In this document: positions 1 through 7,539 of the stretch, piece by piece | How the letters are laid out: every line of letters begins with the position of its first letter | How positions within the stretch are numbered: the stretch's first letter is position 1 | Assembly (NCBI RefSeq): GCF_018596315.1 | Contig: NZ_JAHEAG010000043.1 | Span: 1-44,927 of the forward strand | Reading direction: 5' to 3' | DNA length: 44,927 bases | Source: Bradyrhizobium sp. SRL28 | GTDB lineage: Bacteria; Pseudomonadota; Alphaproteobacteria; Rhizobiales; Xanthobacteraceae | The notes under the pieces: model-generated | The model's database searches: none | Told to the model about the DNA's origin: nothing | What the model saw: only the letters and a program-made list of their open reading frames with translations | Made by a program: the position numbers and the translations under genes

Positions 1-1
1 C

Positions 2-244
2 GGAGGAAGCTGGCTCGAAGAAGATATCTTCATTGCCGCTCTGCAGGCCGCCGAGCGCGGATATGACGTACGCCTCCTCTCGGACCTGATCGCGACGCGT
101 GTCGATGCGGATCGTTCACTTGCTCTGGATCGGCTGGCGCTTCATGGCATCTTGGCGACCACGGTGCGCCAGACCCTGCTGGAATGGGCGGTGTATCTGC
201 ATGATCCGCTTTTAATGCAAAAAGTTCAGCAGCTTCTATCGTGA
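2..244 (+). CDS. Isochorismatase-like cysteine hydrolase, C-terminal part
   Basis: An open frame enters from the left edge and ends at a TGA after about 80 residues. The translation has the look of the last third of the isochorismatase/nicotinamidase fold: an 'AAERGYDV' helix-strand, a 'LLSDLIATR' strand where the family has its VSDA segment, then a helix and 'HGILATT' matching the usual G-x-(V/I)-(A/L)-(T/S)-T end of the domain. The catalytic Asp, Lys and Cys would lie upstream of the window and cannot be checked, so activity is unknown. About 55 residues follow the domain end, longer than many relatives. It could also be another alpha/beta hydrolase of similar length. Confidence 0.5.
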   Translation, partial: GGSWLEEDIFIAALQAAERGYDVRLLSDLIATRVDADRSLALDRLALHGILATTVRQTLLEWAVYLHDPLLMQKVQQLLS

Positions 245-283
245 TCCGGGTTGCCCCGGGGCGCCTTGAGACGTCCGGACGCA

Positions 284-302
284 GGCTCGCGTGAAGCGAG
301 CC
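284..302. terminator. Short perfect hairpin after the first gene
   Basis: GGCTCGC, a 5-base loop, then GCGAGCC form a perfect 7-bp stem 40 bases after the stop codon of the isochorismatase-like gene. No T-run follows, so a role as a terminator is only suggested by position. Confidence 0.3.
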
Positions 303-360
303 CGCGCGGCATCGGCCTTGCGGCGTCGATCCTGACGCAGACATGGTACCTGGGGCTCCC

Positions 361-1045
361 TCAGAACGTCCCTTCAATCGGGATGATCGAAACCAGTTTC
401 GGCAGCTTGCCTCTTAGCGCGCGCTCGATTTCGCCGCGGCCATCGCGTAATTCGGGTTCGATGAAGGGAAGGCCAAGAGCTCGGTAGATGTCCTCCTCCT
501 TGGCGGCGATCACGGTTCGGCCTTTGTGGAGCCCGTGCACCTCAAGCCTCATGCCCTTCGTGTCGGCGAGAGACCGGAGCCCTTCCAAATGATCGGCCGA
601 TCCGGTGGCCTGGAGGAGCAGAGCGCCCAAGTGCTTGCGGTCGGCCACGTAAACCTTCAGGCCCGACGAATCCCGGATGGTCGGTTCTTTCCGAAACCGG
701 CGTTTCTGCCACCAGGGCGAGCTCTCCGACGAGCTCGCAGCTCCGTCTCAAGTCGCCGGCTATGGTCACGTGCTTCAGTTCGGGTTGTGTCTTCTCGAGA
801 GTTTTCTTCGAATGCTCGAGCAGGGCGGCGGCGCGATGCAGATGAAGCAGCCCCGCGCTGCCCTTTGCAGTTTCGAGATTGTGCAGGATCTTCGTCTGCA
901 CTGCCGCACCGAGCCCCTTGGCCTTCTTGATCCGGTCTTGCTTGGTAGCTGCTTTCAGTTCGTCAAGCGAGGTGATGCCAAGATCCTTGTAGAGGCGCAG
1001 GACCTTGTCCGGGCGCAGCCCCGGCATGGTAGCAATTCCAGGACC
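361..1045 (-). pseudogene. DNA polymerase X family, internal fragment with frameshift
   Basis: Two minus-strand frames together resemble the middle of a bacterial/archaeal-type PolX. The upstream part begins with a helix-hairpin-helix region (MPGLRPDKVLRLYKDLGI) and runs to 'RRSCELVGELALVAE', the Arg-Arg segment near the polymerase active site. The downstream part, in another frame from about 648, has 'DRKHLGALLLQATGS' and 'AAKEEDIYRALGLPFIEPEL', typical of the end of the polymerase domain. The join near 645-660 lacks several residues and changes frame. The N-terminal polymerase region and the C-terminal PHP exonuclease domain of full-length PolX (about 570 residues) are missing. This is a dead remnant; PolX genes act in base excision and gap repair. 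Confidence 0.75.
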
Positions 1046-1109
1046 CCTGCGGGAATCTCCTCCCGGACCTTTCCCGTGCTGGTTTCTGTGCCCAGAGGGA
1101 GGACCTGCA

Positions 1110-1481
1110 ATGAAGTGGTGTGCCCGCTGCGACAACTGTCATTGGGTGTGCGAGGAGCATCCGGACCAGCCGTGGTTAGGCGCGCGCGCTTGTACCTGCG
1201 GCGCTGCCGGAGCGGCATGCCCGGTCTGCAATCAATCCGATGAGTCCACCGCGCCGGATCTTCCCGAGGGATTTCAGGCGGATGTCGAAAGCTCTCAGCA
1301 GTTGCCGCGCTACACCGGCGTCGACATGGATGATCCGAACCGGCCGGAGATCGAGCATTTCGGCAACTGCCCGGTTTGCGGCGCCCTGGTTGACATGCGC
1401 GGCCTCGGCCAGGTGATGGCGCATATGCACGGCGAGCAGCCGCTCGATCTAACGGGTAAGCCAAAGCCAGATGAACAATAG
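1110..1481 (+). CDS. Cysteine-rich small protein with zinc-ribbon-like motifs
   Basis: This 123-residue protein starts at an ATG preceded by GGAGGA seven bases upstream, which favours it over the longer open frame from 1005. The N-terminus carries CxxC (CARC), then 'CHWVCEEHPDQPW', 'CTCG' and 'CPVCN', and a second CxxC (CPVC) sits near residue 89. The spacing suggests two zinc-binding knuckles. I recognise the pattern as a conserved hypothetical protein of rhizobia, without a known function. It is intact while both neighbours are decayed DNA-repair genes. A regulatory or nucleic-acid-binding role would fit zinc ribbons but is inference. Confidence 0.7.
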   Translation: MKWCARCDNCHWVCEEHPDQPWLGARACTCGAAGAACPVCNQSDESTAPDLPEGFQADVESSQQLPRYTGVDMDDPNRPEIEHFGNCPVCGALVDMRGLGQVMAHMHGEQPLDLTGKPKPDEQ

Positions 1482-1505
1482 ATCGCGCGAAGCGCTGGTG
1501 GAAAC

Positions 1506-1592
1506 TCAGCGCATCTCTCGTATGAGAGCGAAGACGACCGCGGCAAGTACGACCAGGGCGGCAAAACCGGCGATCCAGTAGATGATATCCAT
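1506..1592 (-). CDS. Candidate 28-residue membrane protein
   Basis: A short minus-strand frame encodes a protein that begins MDIIYW, continues as one hydrophobic stretch rich in Ala, Val and Leu, and ends ALIREMR. That is a single transmembrane helix with a positively charged C-terminal end. The size and layout resemble small subunits such as KdpF, but no kdp genes are nearby and the sequence is not clearly that family. Composition supports a real peptide; without comparison with relatives it stays tentative. Confidence 0.4.
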   Translation of the reverse strand: MDIIYWIAGFAALVVLAAVVFALIREMR

Positions 1593-2559
1593 GGCCCGAA
1601 ACGCGCCGCCCTCGCCGAACGTTCCTCGTCCGACCGTCGATACGCGGGACCTTTGCGGGTAGACGACATTGACCCAGGCGTGCTGGACTGCATGCGAGGC
1701 GGCCTGGCCTCTATGCCCCCAAAGCCCCGAAGGCAGGTCATCCTCCTTCCGTCGCCGGTCGCTCGCGCTGGGCGGCCGGCGCGGACTGGAGCTTCTGTCA
1801 GCGCGAAGCGCTCGCTACCCACAAACGGAATGGCCGCAGCTTGCTCTGCGGCTTACCGGTCAGATTATGCTTGTCCGTGCTGAAATGCTTCACCTCGGCT
1901 GCTGGCACCAGCAATAGCAAGCGGGCACTATTTCTGCTCCGGGAAATTACGGAGCGGCAGCGTCACAGGACCACAAGGTCATGAACGCTGAAACGACGGC
2001 GAGCCACATCACCGCGGTGATGAAAATGGCGGCAACCCAACCAGGGCCTCGGCGCCGATACGTCATGCAAATGGCCAATCAAAAAGAGGCCAAGCGTGAC
2101 TCGGATTTTGCGTTTGTCAACCGAGCGACCTGACAGCCGGCGGGGCGGCGTCTCGGTTTGCTGCCCATGCCGAAACGATTATGTCGGGTATGTTGCAGAC
2201 CCGACAAACAAACCAGATTAATTGTTGTGGCGGGAAAGGGGGCTTTCACCGGAGTCGCTCCCAGCCCCCTTCGGGGTTGGATATGCGTATGTTCCCGGAA
2301 TCGATAAAACGTCCCGCTTGTAAGCGGTGCGGCACTCGAACCGCGCTCGTAACGCATCGAACCAGAGGGCACAGGGCTCGAAAGCCGGATATTTACGTGC
2401 CCGAACTGTGAGTCCACACCGAGCACGTTGTTGTTGACCCTATCGGGTTGGTGACATGGTGCACATCTCGCTATGTCATTGATAATCGAAGCTTCGTTGC
2501 CGCGGATCTTGTGATACTGCGCGACCATTCGTCACGGCATGACCGACTTCCTGCCGATT
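1593..2559. other. Stretch with little recognisable coding content
   Basis: Apart from the 39-residue frame listed separately (1947-2066), I see no frame with a recognisable protein signature here. Several overlapping open frames on both strands have low-complexity, Arg/Ser/Pro-rich translations typical of GC-rich non-coding DNA. No tRNA-like cloverleaf is evident. The stretch lies between two decayed genes and is probably eroded accessory DNA. Confidence 0.5.
1947..2066 (-). CDS. Candidate 39-residue single-span membrane protein
   Basis: The frame starts MTYRRRGPGW and continues with about 20 hydrophobic residues (AAIFITAVMWLAVVSAFM), then ends in a short polar tail with one Cys. The basic N-terminus followed by one membrane span predicts an N-in orientation. 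No convincing ribosome-binding site is visible before the ATG. It is one of two tiny predicted membrane proteins on this strand in the region; function unknown. Confidence 0.35.
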   Translation of the reverse strand: MTYRRRGPGWVAAIFITAVMWLAVVSAFMTLWSCDAAAP

Positions 2560-2850
2560 CAGGTCAGCTCCCCACGTTCGGCGCGTTCGCCATCTCGGTA
2601 AACAGGAATGTTGTGGGTCCCGATGCCGGCGCAGGCACAGAGCGGCCGATCCTCGTTTAGCGCGAACCAGACGACATCCCTCTTCGTTTCGGGGGTCGCT
2701 TCGGGGCGCATTCGGCAAAGCCGTTGAAGGGCACGAGGCATCGGTTGTCCAGCTTGAGCCACACGCGCCAGTGTGGCGACGACGTGTTCCGGATGTTGCT
2801 CACTGGCGGGCCGCCGGTCTGGGCGACTCAAGCCGCAACGGGTCGGAGAT
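2560..2850 (-). pseudogene. SRAP (YedK/HMCES-type) gene remnant, frameshifted
   Basis: Minus-strand translation gives 'RCLVPFNGFAE' in one frame and, after a frame change near 2705, 'DVVWFALNEDRPLCACAGI'. These are adjacent blocks of the SRAP family (DUF159), which protects abasic sites in single-stranded DNA by covalent crosslinking. The N-terminal Cys2 region and the C-terminal His-containing region are not found. The remnant is inactive. Together with the PolX fragment it shows that a DNA-repair group once occupied this end. Confidence 0.7.
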
Positions 2851-3011
2851 GTGGACGAAAGAGCGCTAACGCCTGAAAACTGCGTACGCACGCGTCAAAT
2901 GAAGGCTTTTCGATTGCGTCTTGTGGCATGCTCCCTTTTTTTACACGTCGTCCCCTGCATACGATCGGCAGCATCGATTCCAAGCGCCGCCCACACACAA
3001 AAGGACCAAAA
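2851..3011 (+). promoter_or_regulatory. Leader of the ubiquitin-like conjugation operon
   Basis: This is the region before the first gene of the operon and so should contain its promoter. A purine-rich AAAAGGACC lies about 6 bases before the ATG at 3012 and serves as ribosome-binding site. A T-run (7 T) occurs near 2937. I find no convincing sigma-70 -35/-10 pair or operator. A TGGCAT at 2931 recalls a sigma-54 -24 element, but the required -12 GC is absent. Confidence 0.4.
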
Positions 3012-3302
3012 ATGAAGAATGAGAAGAAGCCAGGAAGTGATCAGGGCACGGATTTCGTCGAAATCACGATGGTCGTGAACGGTCAGCCTGTCGTCATTAA
3101 GGCCGTAGAGCAGCAGCCGCTGCATGTGGCCCGCCAAAAAGCGCTGGAGGAGACAAAGAACCTGGCTCAACCGCCCGAGAATTGGGAGATCAAGAACGAA
3201 GCGGGCGAGCTGTTGGATCCGGACAAGAAGCTAGGCGAGTTTGGATTTGGCAAGGAAGTGACGCTGTTCCTGAGTCTCAAGGCTGGCGTGGCCGGTGGCT
3301 GA
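3012..3302 (+). CDS. Ubiquitin-like protein with C-terminal Gly-Gly (Bil/DUF2604-type)
   Basis: The 96-residue product has a polar N-terminal tail (about residues 1-14) followed by one beta-grasp-like domain: strand 'VEITMVVNGQPVVIKA', a helix around residues 35-50, then 'WEIKNEAGELLDPDKKL' and a last strand 'EVTLFLSLKAG'. It ends exactly in AGVAGG. That is the mature diglycine end of ubiquitin-like modifiers, so no peptide has to be removed before activation. The family looks like DUF2604-type ubiquitin-like proteins. The gene overlaps the E2-like gene by 8 bases, and JAB and E1-like genes follow, giving a complete conjugation set. Known relatives are adenylated by E1, passed to E2 and attached to targets. 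The single domain differs from Bil modifiers with two fused domains. Target unknown. Confidence 0.85.
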   Translation: MKNEKKPGSDQGTDFVEITMVVNGQPVVIKAVEQQPLHVARQKALEETKNLAQPPENWEIKNEAGELLDPDKKLGEFGFGKEVTLFLSLKAGVAGG

Positions 3303-3918
3303 CCTCCAAACTGTCGATCCCGAGGTCTCGCGCGTAAAGTTCGAGCGGGAGCTTGCCAACTATCGGAGCATGGAATCGGCCTATCGCAAGAGGGGCTGGA
3401 TCCTGCTTGACGCAGAGTTTCCGGAAATCTTCGTGGTTTTCGCGGCGACTAAGCCGAGACCGCCTCCGATCGTCGCTGCCATCGTGCTGAATTTTACGGA
3501 TTACGATCTGCGGCCGCCCTCCGTCAGGTTCGTGGACCCCTTCACGCGCGAACCGATACCCGCCAAATTGCTCCAGGTGCAAATGCTTCGCCGTGCGGCA
3601 ATCCCCGGCGCAACTCCCGAAACCATTCAGGCGCTGGCCCAGCAGGGCGGGGTGCAACTGACAAACATGATTCAGTACAACAGCCCTGATGATCGGCCAA
3701 TTATTTGTCTTCCCGGCATTCGCGAATACCACGACAATCCCGCTCACACCGGTGATTCATGGCTGATGCATCGAAGCTCTGGCGAAGGATCCTTAGCTTT
3801 TATCCTCGAAAAGATCTGGCAGCACGGGGTAAATCCGATCGAGCATTACCAGGTGCAGGTCCAGGTCCAGATTCCGGCGCTGAACGTGCTGCCCTTATTA
3901 CTGGCCGTACCGGAATGA
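3295..3918 (+). CDS. E2-like ubiquitin-conjugating protein
   Basis: This 207-residue protein starts at a GTG inside the end of the modifier gene (8-base overlap), implying translational coupling. The core has E2-fold features: an N-terminal helix (about 10-33), strands 'GWILLDAEFPEIFVVFAA' and 'IVAAIVLNFTDYDLRPPSVRFVDP', the latter matching the YPxxPP-like segment of E2s, and a candidate catalytic Cys138 in 'RPIICLPGIREYH'. His146 and His151 follow closely, as in bacterial E2-like proteins with a Cys/His active site. The end is unusual, with a VQVQVQ repeat and a hydrophobic tail ('ALNVLPLLLAV') that could be a docking or membrane-associating segment. The stop overlaps the next start (ATGA). 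Assignment rests on motif plus operon context. Confidence 0.82.
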   Translation: MADLQTVDPEVSRVKFERELANYRSMESAYRKRGWILLDAEFPEIFVVFAATKPRPPPIVAAIVLNFTDYDLRPPSVRFVDPFTREPIPAKLLQVQMLRRAAIPGATPETIQALAQQGGVQLTNMIQYNSPDDRPIICLPGIREYHDNPAHTGDSWLMHRSSGEGSLAFILEKIWQHGVNPIEHYQVQVQVQIPALNVLPLLLAVPE

Positions 3919-4403
3919 ATCAGATCGCGGACGTTACGGTCCTCTCGGTACCGCGGGGCTGCGTGGACGAACTCCATGGCCATTTGCGGAAAGTGGGGCG
4001 TGAAGGGCATGAAGGTCTCGGCCTTTGGGTAGGCCGTCAGACGGGGCACCATTTTCAGGTACATAGGACTCTCATTCCCGCCCAACGCCACATACGTACT
4101 GCCGACGGGGTGTGCGTCGTAACAGGACCTGAAGAGCTGCATCGCATAAATGTATGGCTGTACCGGGAGAAGCTTGCGCTAATTGCCCAGATACACAGTC
4201 ATCCCGGCCGAGCCTATCATTCCAGCACGGACGACGAGTACGCGATCGCCACGACGGTGGGGTGCTTGTCTTTGGTCGTGCCGGACTTCGCGCGAGTGCC
4301 CTTCGATCTCAGGAACGTCGCATCGTACCGGCTTGACGGGGCTGGAGTGTGGCGCCCCCTGTCGGTTGGCCAGGTTACGCGGATGATTTTAATCAAGGAC
4401 TGA
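3915..4403 (+). CDS. JAB/JAMM-family isopeptidase
   Basis: The ATG overlaps the preceding stop in ATGA, which makes this start preferable to the longer frame from 3759 that would read through the E2 gene. The 162-residue product contains the full JAMM zinc-protease signature: Glu33 in 'GHEGLGLWVG', then His94-Ser-His96-Pro, with Ser104 and Asp107 completing HxHPx(7)SxxD. In ubiquitin systems such enzymes cut the bond after the modifier's Gly-Gly. Because the modifier gene already ends in Gly-Gly, the likely job is release of the modifier from targets rather than maturation. The E1-like gene begins three bases after the stop. Confidence 0.88.
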   Translation: MNQIADVTVLSVPRGCVDELHGHLRKVGREGHEGLGLWVGRQTGHHFQVHRTLIPAQRHIRTADGVCVVTGPEELHRINVWLYREKLALIAQIHSHPGRAYHSSTDDEYAIATTVGCLSLVVPDFARVPFDLRNVASYRLDGAGVWRPLSVGQVTRMILIKD

Positions 4404-4406
4404 ACG

Positions 4407-5942
4407 ATGGCCATGGCCAACTTCATGGACCGTGCGGCGTCGGCGGCGTCGCGGGTGCTGACCAATTTCAAGTTCTCGGCGTTCGAGGAAAGGCTTGCCG
4501 CGCAAGTGATCGGAGTGTCTTTCGACGGCGCAGCCGTGCAGTCGCCGGAAGGCAGGGCCAGTCTGGATATGATCATCAGGCTGTTGTCGCGTCTTTATCC
4601 GACGATCGCGCTGCGGCCGCTCGATGCAAAGGCGAAGGATCATGGTCCAATCCTGGAGTTCCTGGCGAAGTCCATAAATCCTGAGATCGAGCTCGCCAAG
4701 ACCAGGAAGGCCGTCACGGTTTCCGTGGTCGTTGGAAGCAGTCCGTCGCGCACTAAGTGTCCGACCTTCTTCATCGGCTCGGACGGATGGAGAGCCAAGC
4801 TTTCGAGCCGCGGTCTGGTTGGCTCCGGCGAGTCGATGAATCCGTTTGGCGCAGGAGCTGCGTCATGCTTCGCCGCAGCCAACGTCTTTCGGACGGTATT
4901 TGCCGACCAGCTGGATCAGGGCGACGCTGACGAACTTATCGACCTGTCAATGCTGACCTACGCCCAGGGCACCCCTGACTCCGGTCCTGGCTTTGAGGGA
5001 ACGGATATCGGCGAGACTCACCTCGTCGGGCTCGGCGCGATCGGCAATGGCGCCATTTGGGCTTTGGCTCGCACGGCGAGCCTTAAGGGATCGCTCCGTC
5101 TGGTAGACCATGAGGAGGTCGATCTTTCGAATCTGCAGCGCTACGTGCTGGCCGGCCAATGTGATGTTGGTTCACCAAAAGTGGATCTGGCGCGTGCCGC
5201 GCTCGCGGACACGGTGCTGGAAGTATCGGCGCATTGCGCCAAATGGGACGTCTATGCGAGCGACCGGAACGATTGGATGTTCGAAAGAGTCGCTGTCGCA
5301 TTGGACAACGCTCCGGACCGCATTGCCGTGCAGGGGGCGTTGCCGAAATGGATCGTAAACGCCTGGACACAGGAGCTTGATCTCGGAGTGTCGCGCCACG
5401 GCTTTGATGACGGCCGGGCATGTCTGGCCTGCCTTTACTTGCCTCACGGGAAGATAAAGGACGACGACGAGAAGATGGCTGAGGAGCTGAAGATGCCGGA
5501 GGCCCAACAAGAGATCCGGGATCTCCTTCAGACGAACAGGCCGGTGGATGTAGGTTTCGTCGAGCGTGTCGCCAAGGCCTTCGACATCCCGTCCGAAGCC
5601 CTTAAAGAGTTTGTCGGCCAGTCCGTCCGATCGTTTCACCAGCGGGCAATCTGCGGGGGGATTGTCATGCGCCTGACGGACGGAGCGCAGCCTGTGAGAG
5701 CCGTTGTGCCGATGTCATTTCAGTCGGCTCTCGCTGGCATAATGTTGGCGGCGGATCTCGTGAAGCACGCTTCCGGGCTTCTGAACCTGCGGACCACAAG
5801 CACACGGATTAACCTGCTTCGTCCACTCGCGTCGCATCTTCACGATCCCAAGGCGAAAGATACGTCGGGACGGTGCATCTGCGCCGACGAAGACTTCTTA
5901 GCCGCATACCGACGAAAGTACCCAAGCTGCAGAGCTCGTTAA
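4407..5942 (+). CDS. E1-like ubiquitin-activating protein (ThiF fold)
   Basis: The ATG follows AAGGA at suitable distance; a second in-frame ATG lies two codons on. The 511-residue product has an N-terminal region of about 200 residues without obvious catalytic motifs, then a ThiF/E1 adenylation domain. That domain shows 'GLGAIGNGA' (208-216) for ATP, 'LVDHEEVDLSNLQRY' (232-246) with the conserved Asp, Asn and Arg of E1 enzymes, and Lys258. Cys339 and Cys342 (CLAC) with Cys490 and Cys492 (CIC) could form a zinc site. Cys416 in 'AICGGI' is a candidate thioester cysteine. E1 proteins adenylate the modifier's C-terminal Gly. Length fits the E1s of four-gene bacterial systems. Which cysteine is catalytic is inference. 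Confidence 0.85.
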   Translation: MAMANFMDRAASAASRVLTNFKFSAFEERLAAQVIGVSFDGAAVQSPEGRASLDMIIRLLSRLYPTIALRPLDAKAKDHGPILEFLAKSINPEIELAKTRKAVTVSVVVGSSPSRTKCPTFFIGSDGWRAKLSSRGLVGSGESMNPFGAGAASCFAAANVFRTVFADQLDQGDADELIDLSMLTYAQGTPDSGPGFEGTDIGETHLVGLGAIGNGAIWALARTASLKGSLRLVDHEEVDLSNLQRYVLAGQCDVGSPKVDLARAALADTVLEVSAHCAKWDVYASDRNDWMFERVAVALDNAPDRIAVQGALPKWIVNAWTQELDLGVSRHGFDDGRACLACLYLPHGKIKDDDEKMAEELKMPEAQQEIRDLLQTNRPVDVGFVERVAKAFDIPSEALKEFVGQSVRSFHQRAICGGIVMRLTDGAQPVRAVVPMSFQSALAGIMLAADLVKHASGLLNLRTTSTRINLLRPLASHLHDPKAKDTSGRCICADEDFLAAYRRKYPSCRAR

Positions 5943-6126
5943 CTTCGATCTGATCACTATGGAAGGCCTCGCCTCACGGTAGGCGCGGCGAACGTGCACT
6001 CCAACCGGACGCGCTGTTTTCATTTGGAACGGCTGCCAAGCTATTGAAATTGCTGAGGGGGCGCCTTTTTCCAAATGCGCCTTGAAGTTGTTGGATTATC
6101 AACCGCATTTGGATTCCAGAACACCC
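5943..6126. other. Convergent intergenic region with inverted repeat
   Basis: The region separates the end of the E1-like gene (plus) from the end of ahpD (minus). It contains CATTTGGAA at 6021-6029 and its exact complement TTCCAAATG at 6069-6077, followed by another CATTTGGA near 6105. GGCGC/GCGCC can also pair around a T-rich loop at 6060-6081. A bidirectional terminator would fit, but no classic stem plus T-run is seen. Confidence 0.35.
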
Positions 6127-6699
6127 TCAACAAGAGCGCGGAGGGGGTGGATCACTCCACCCCTGGGTCACGCCCATGCCGGCCGCCTCGATCGCAACCG
6201 CAACCGACTGCACGATCGCGGCAAAGCGGACCACAGTTTGGATAGCCGCCGAGCTGACGCCGGCCTCCCGCAGCGCCTTCTCATGGGCGTCCATGCAGGC
6301 GCCGCAGCCGTTGATGGCACTTACCGCCAGCGACCACAGCTCGAAATCGGTCCTGTCCACGCCGGGATTGCCGATCACGTTCATGCGCAGCCGCGCCGGC
6401 ATCGTCTTGTATTCCGGATTGGAGGCGAGGTGAACGAAGCGGTAGTAGACGTTGTTCATCGCCATCATGGAGGCCGCGGATTTCGCCGCCGCGACCGCGG
6501 CCGGCGTCATCACGACGGCCGCCGCAGATTCCATTGCGCCGATCACCACGGGATTGCGGGCCGCAATCGCGGTGGCGAGCAACAGCCCGTATTTGCTCTG
6601 CGGTAATAGCGTCTCATCCGACATCATCGACGCCAAGTTGAGTCTCACGTCCTTGGCGAAATCGGGAATTTGGTCCTTTAGCTGTTCAATCGACATCAT
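6127..6699 (-). CDS. ahpD: Alkyl hydroperoxidase AhpD
   Basis: The product is 190 residues (189 from the second ATG) and carries the AhpD catalytic sequence 'NGCGACMDAHE': Cys132 and Cys135 form the redox CxxC, with His139 nearby. AhpD is a thiol peroxidase/disulfide reductase of the carboxymuconolactone-decarboxylase fold that keeps AhpC reduced. It begins 3-6 bases after the ahpC stop, so the two form an operon. Length matches the family (about 175-185) with a short Pro-rich C-terminal end. Cytoplasmic oxidative-stress defence. Confidence 0.93.
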   Translation of the reverse strand: MMSIEQLKDQIPDFAKDVRLNLASMMSDETLLPQSKYGLLLATAIAARNPVVIGAMESAAAVVMTPAAVAAAKSAASMMAMNNVYYRFVHLASNPEYKTMPARLRMNVIGNPGVDRTDFELWSLAVSAINGCGACMDAHEKALREAGVSSAAIQTVVRFAAIVQSVAVAIEAAGMGVTQGWSDPPPPRSC

Positions 6700-6702
6700 G
6701 CC

Positions 6703-7257
6703 TCAAGCAACTTTCAGGGTTTCGCCGCCTATTTCGCGGTTACAGGCGCAGAGCTCGTCGGTCTGCAGGGCATCCAGCACGCGCAGCGTGTCCTTCGGGC
6801 TGCGGCCGACATTGAGATTGGTCGCGTAGACGTGCTGGATCGTATTGTCGGGGTCGACGACGAATGTGTAGCGATAGGCGACGCCGTCGGGCGAACGCAC
6901 GTCAAGGCCATCGACCAGCCCGCCCTTCGTGTCGGCAAACTGCCAGATCGGCAGATGGTGCAGGTCCTTGTGCGAGCGCCGCCAAGCGAGCTTGCAGAAC
7001 TCGTTGTCGGTCGATCCGCCTAGCACGACCGCATCGCGGTCGGCAAAATCCTTCGACAGGCGGGCAAACTCCGCGATCTCGGTTGGGCAGACGAAGGTGA
7101 AATCCTTGGGGTAGAAGAAGATGACTTTCCATTTCCCAGGGAAGCTGTTCTCCGTCAGCGTCTCGAACGCGCTCTGCCCGTTCTCCTCGTGCAGGTGAAA
7201 ACCGGGCTTCACGCCTGTGATTTCGAACGACGGTAACTTACTTCCAATTCCAAGCAT
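6703..7257 (-). CDS. ahpC: Alkyl hydroperoxide reductase AhpC (2-Cys peroxiredoxin)
   Basis: The 184-residue product contains the peroxidatic Cys57 in 'DFTFVCPTE' and a C-terminal 'ELCACN' segment with Cys170 and Cys172 as resolving cysteines, as in AhpD-linked peroxiredoxins. It reduces peroxides and organic hydroperoxides and is itself reduced by AhpD from the next gene. The gene is complete, with a normal start. No oxyR gene, often divergent from ahpCD in rhizobia, is found upstream in the window. Confidence 0.94.
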   Translation of the reverse strand: MLGIGSKLPSFEITGVKPGFHLHEENGQSAFETLTENSFPGKWKVIFFYPKDFTFVCPTEIAEFARLSKDFADRDAVVLGGSTDNEFCKLAWRRSHKDLHHLPIWQFADTKGGLVDGLDVRSPDGVAYRYTFVVDPDNTIQHVYATNLNVGRSPKDTLRVLDALQTDELCACNREIGGETLKVA

Positions 7258-7539
7258 ATTGTCCTCACAAGATTGCTTCGCGTGGAAACCGATGATTCCA
7301 GCCTCAGGCGAAGCAAGCGATATGCCAGGTGATCTCGCGATTCAACTGGCGGAAATGCAACAAACGGATGCTCGTCGTGGAGGCATCTTAACAGCATGGT
7401 TTCGATTGAATGGTCCTGCCGTCCTGCTTCAATATTCAATAACTGAGTATGTTGCCGTGCGCGACCGGTTGCGCGCCTTTGAACGATTAGCCCAAGTCAA
7501 CTGTTCGGGTGTGTTATGATGCCAAAAGAATGCGCTTGA
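7258..7539. other. Upstream region of ahpCD without recognised gene
   Basis: The promoter of ahpCD should lie here on the minus strand. Open frames on either strand have no recognisable protein features. No clear OxyR-type palindrome could be picked out by eye. Confidence 0.4.

Noticed and set aside
542..1135. 197-codon frame as a complete gene
   Set aside because: Only its middle matches PolX; both ends are out-of-frame sequence.
2280..2420. tRNA-like sequence near 2.3 kb
   Set aside because: No acceptor stem, T-loop (GTTCRANNC) and anticodon stem could be combined into a cloverleaf.
2928..2950. Possible sigma-54/NifA promoter (TGGCAT...) before the conjugation operon
   Set aside because: The -12 element should contain GC at fixed spacing; here the position is CTTTT, so the site does not qualify.
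3759..4403. Longer start for the JAB gene
   Set aside because: It would overlap the E2 gene by 160 bases in another frame. The ATGA overlap at 3915 gives a normal-sized JAMM protein.
6082..6606. Plus-strand frames opposite ahpD and ahpC
   Set aside because: They are antisense shadows of well-supported genes with Arg/His-rich translations.
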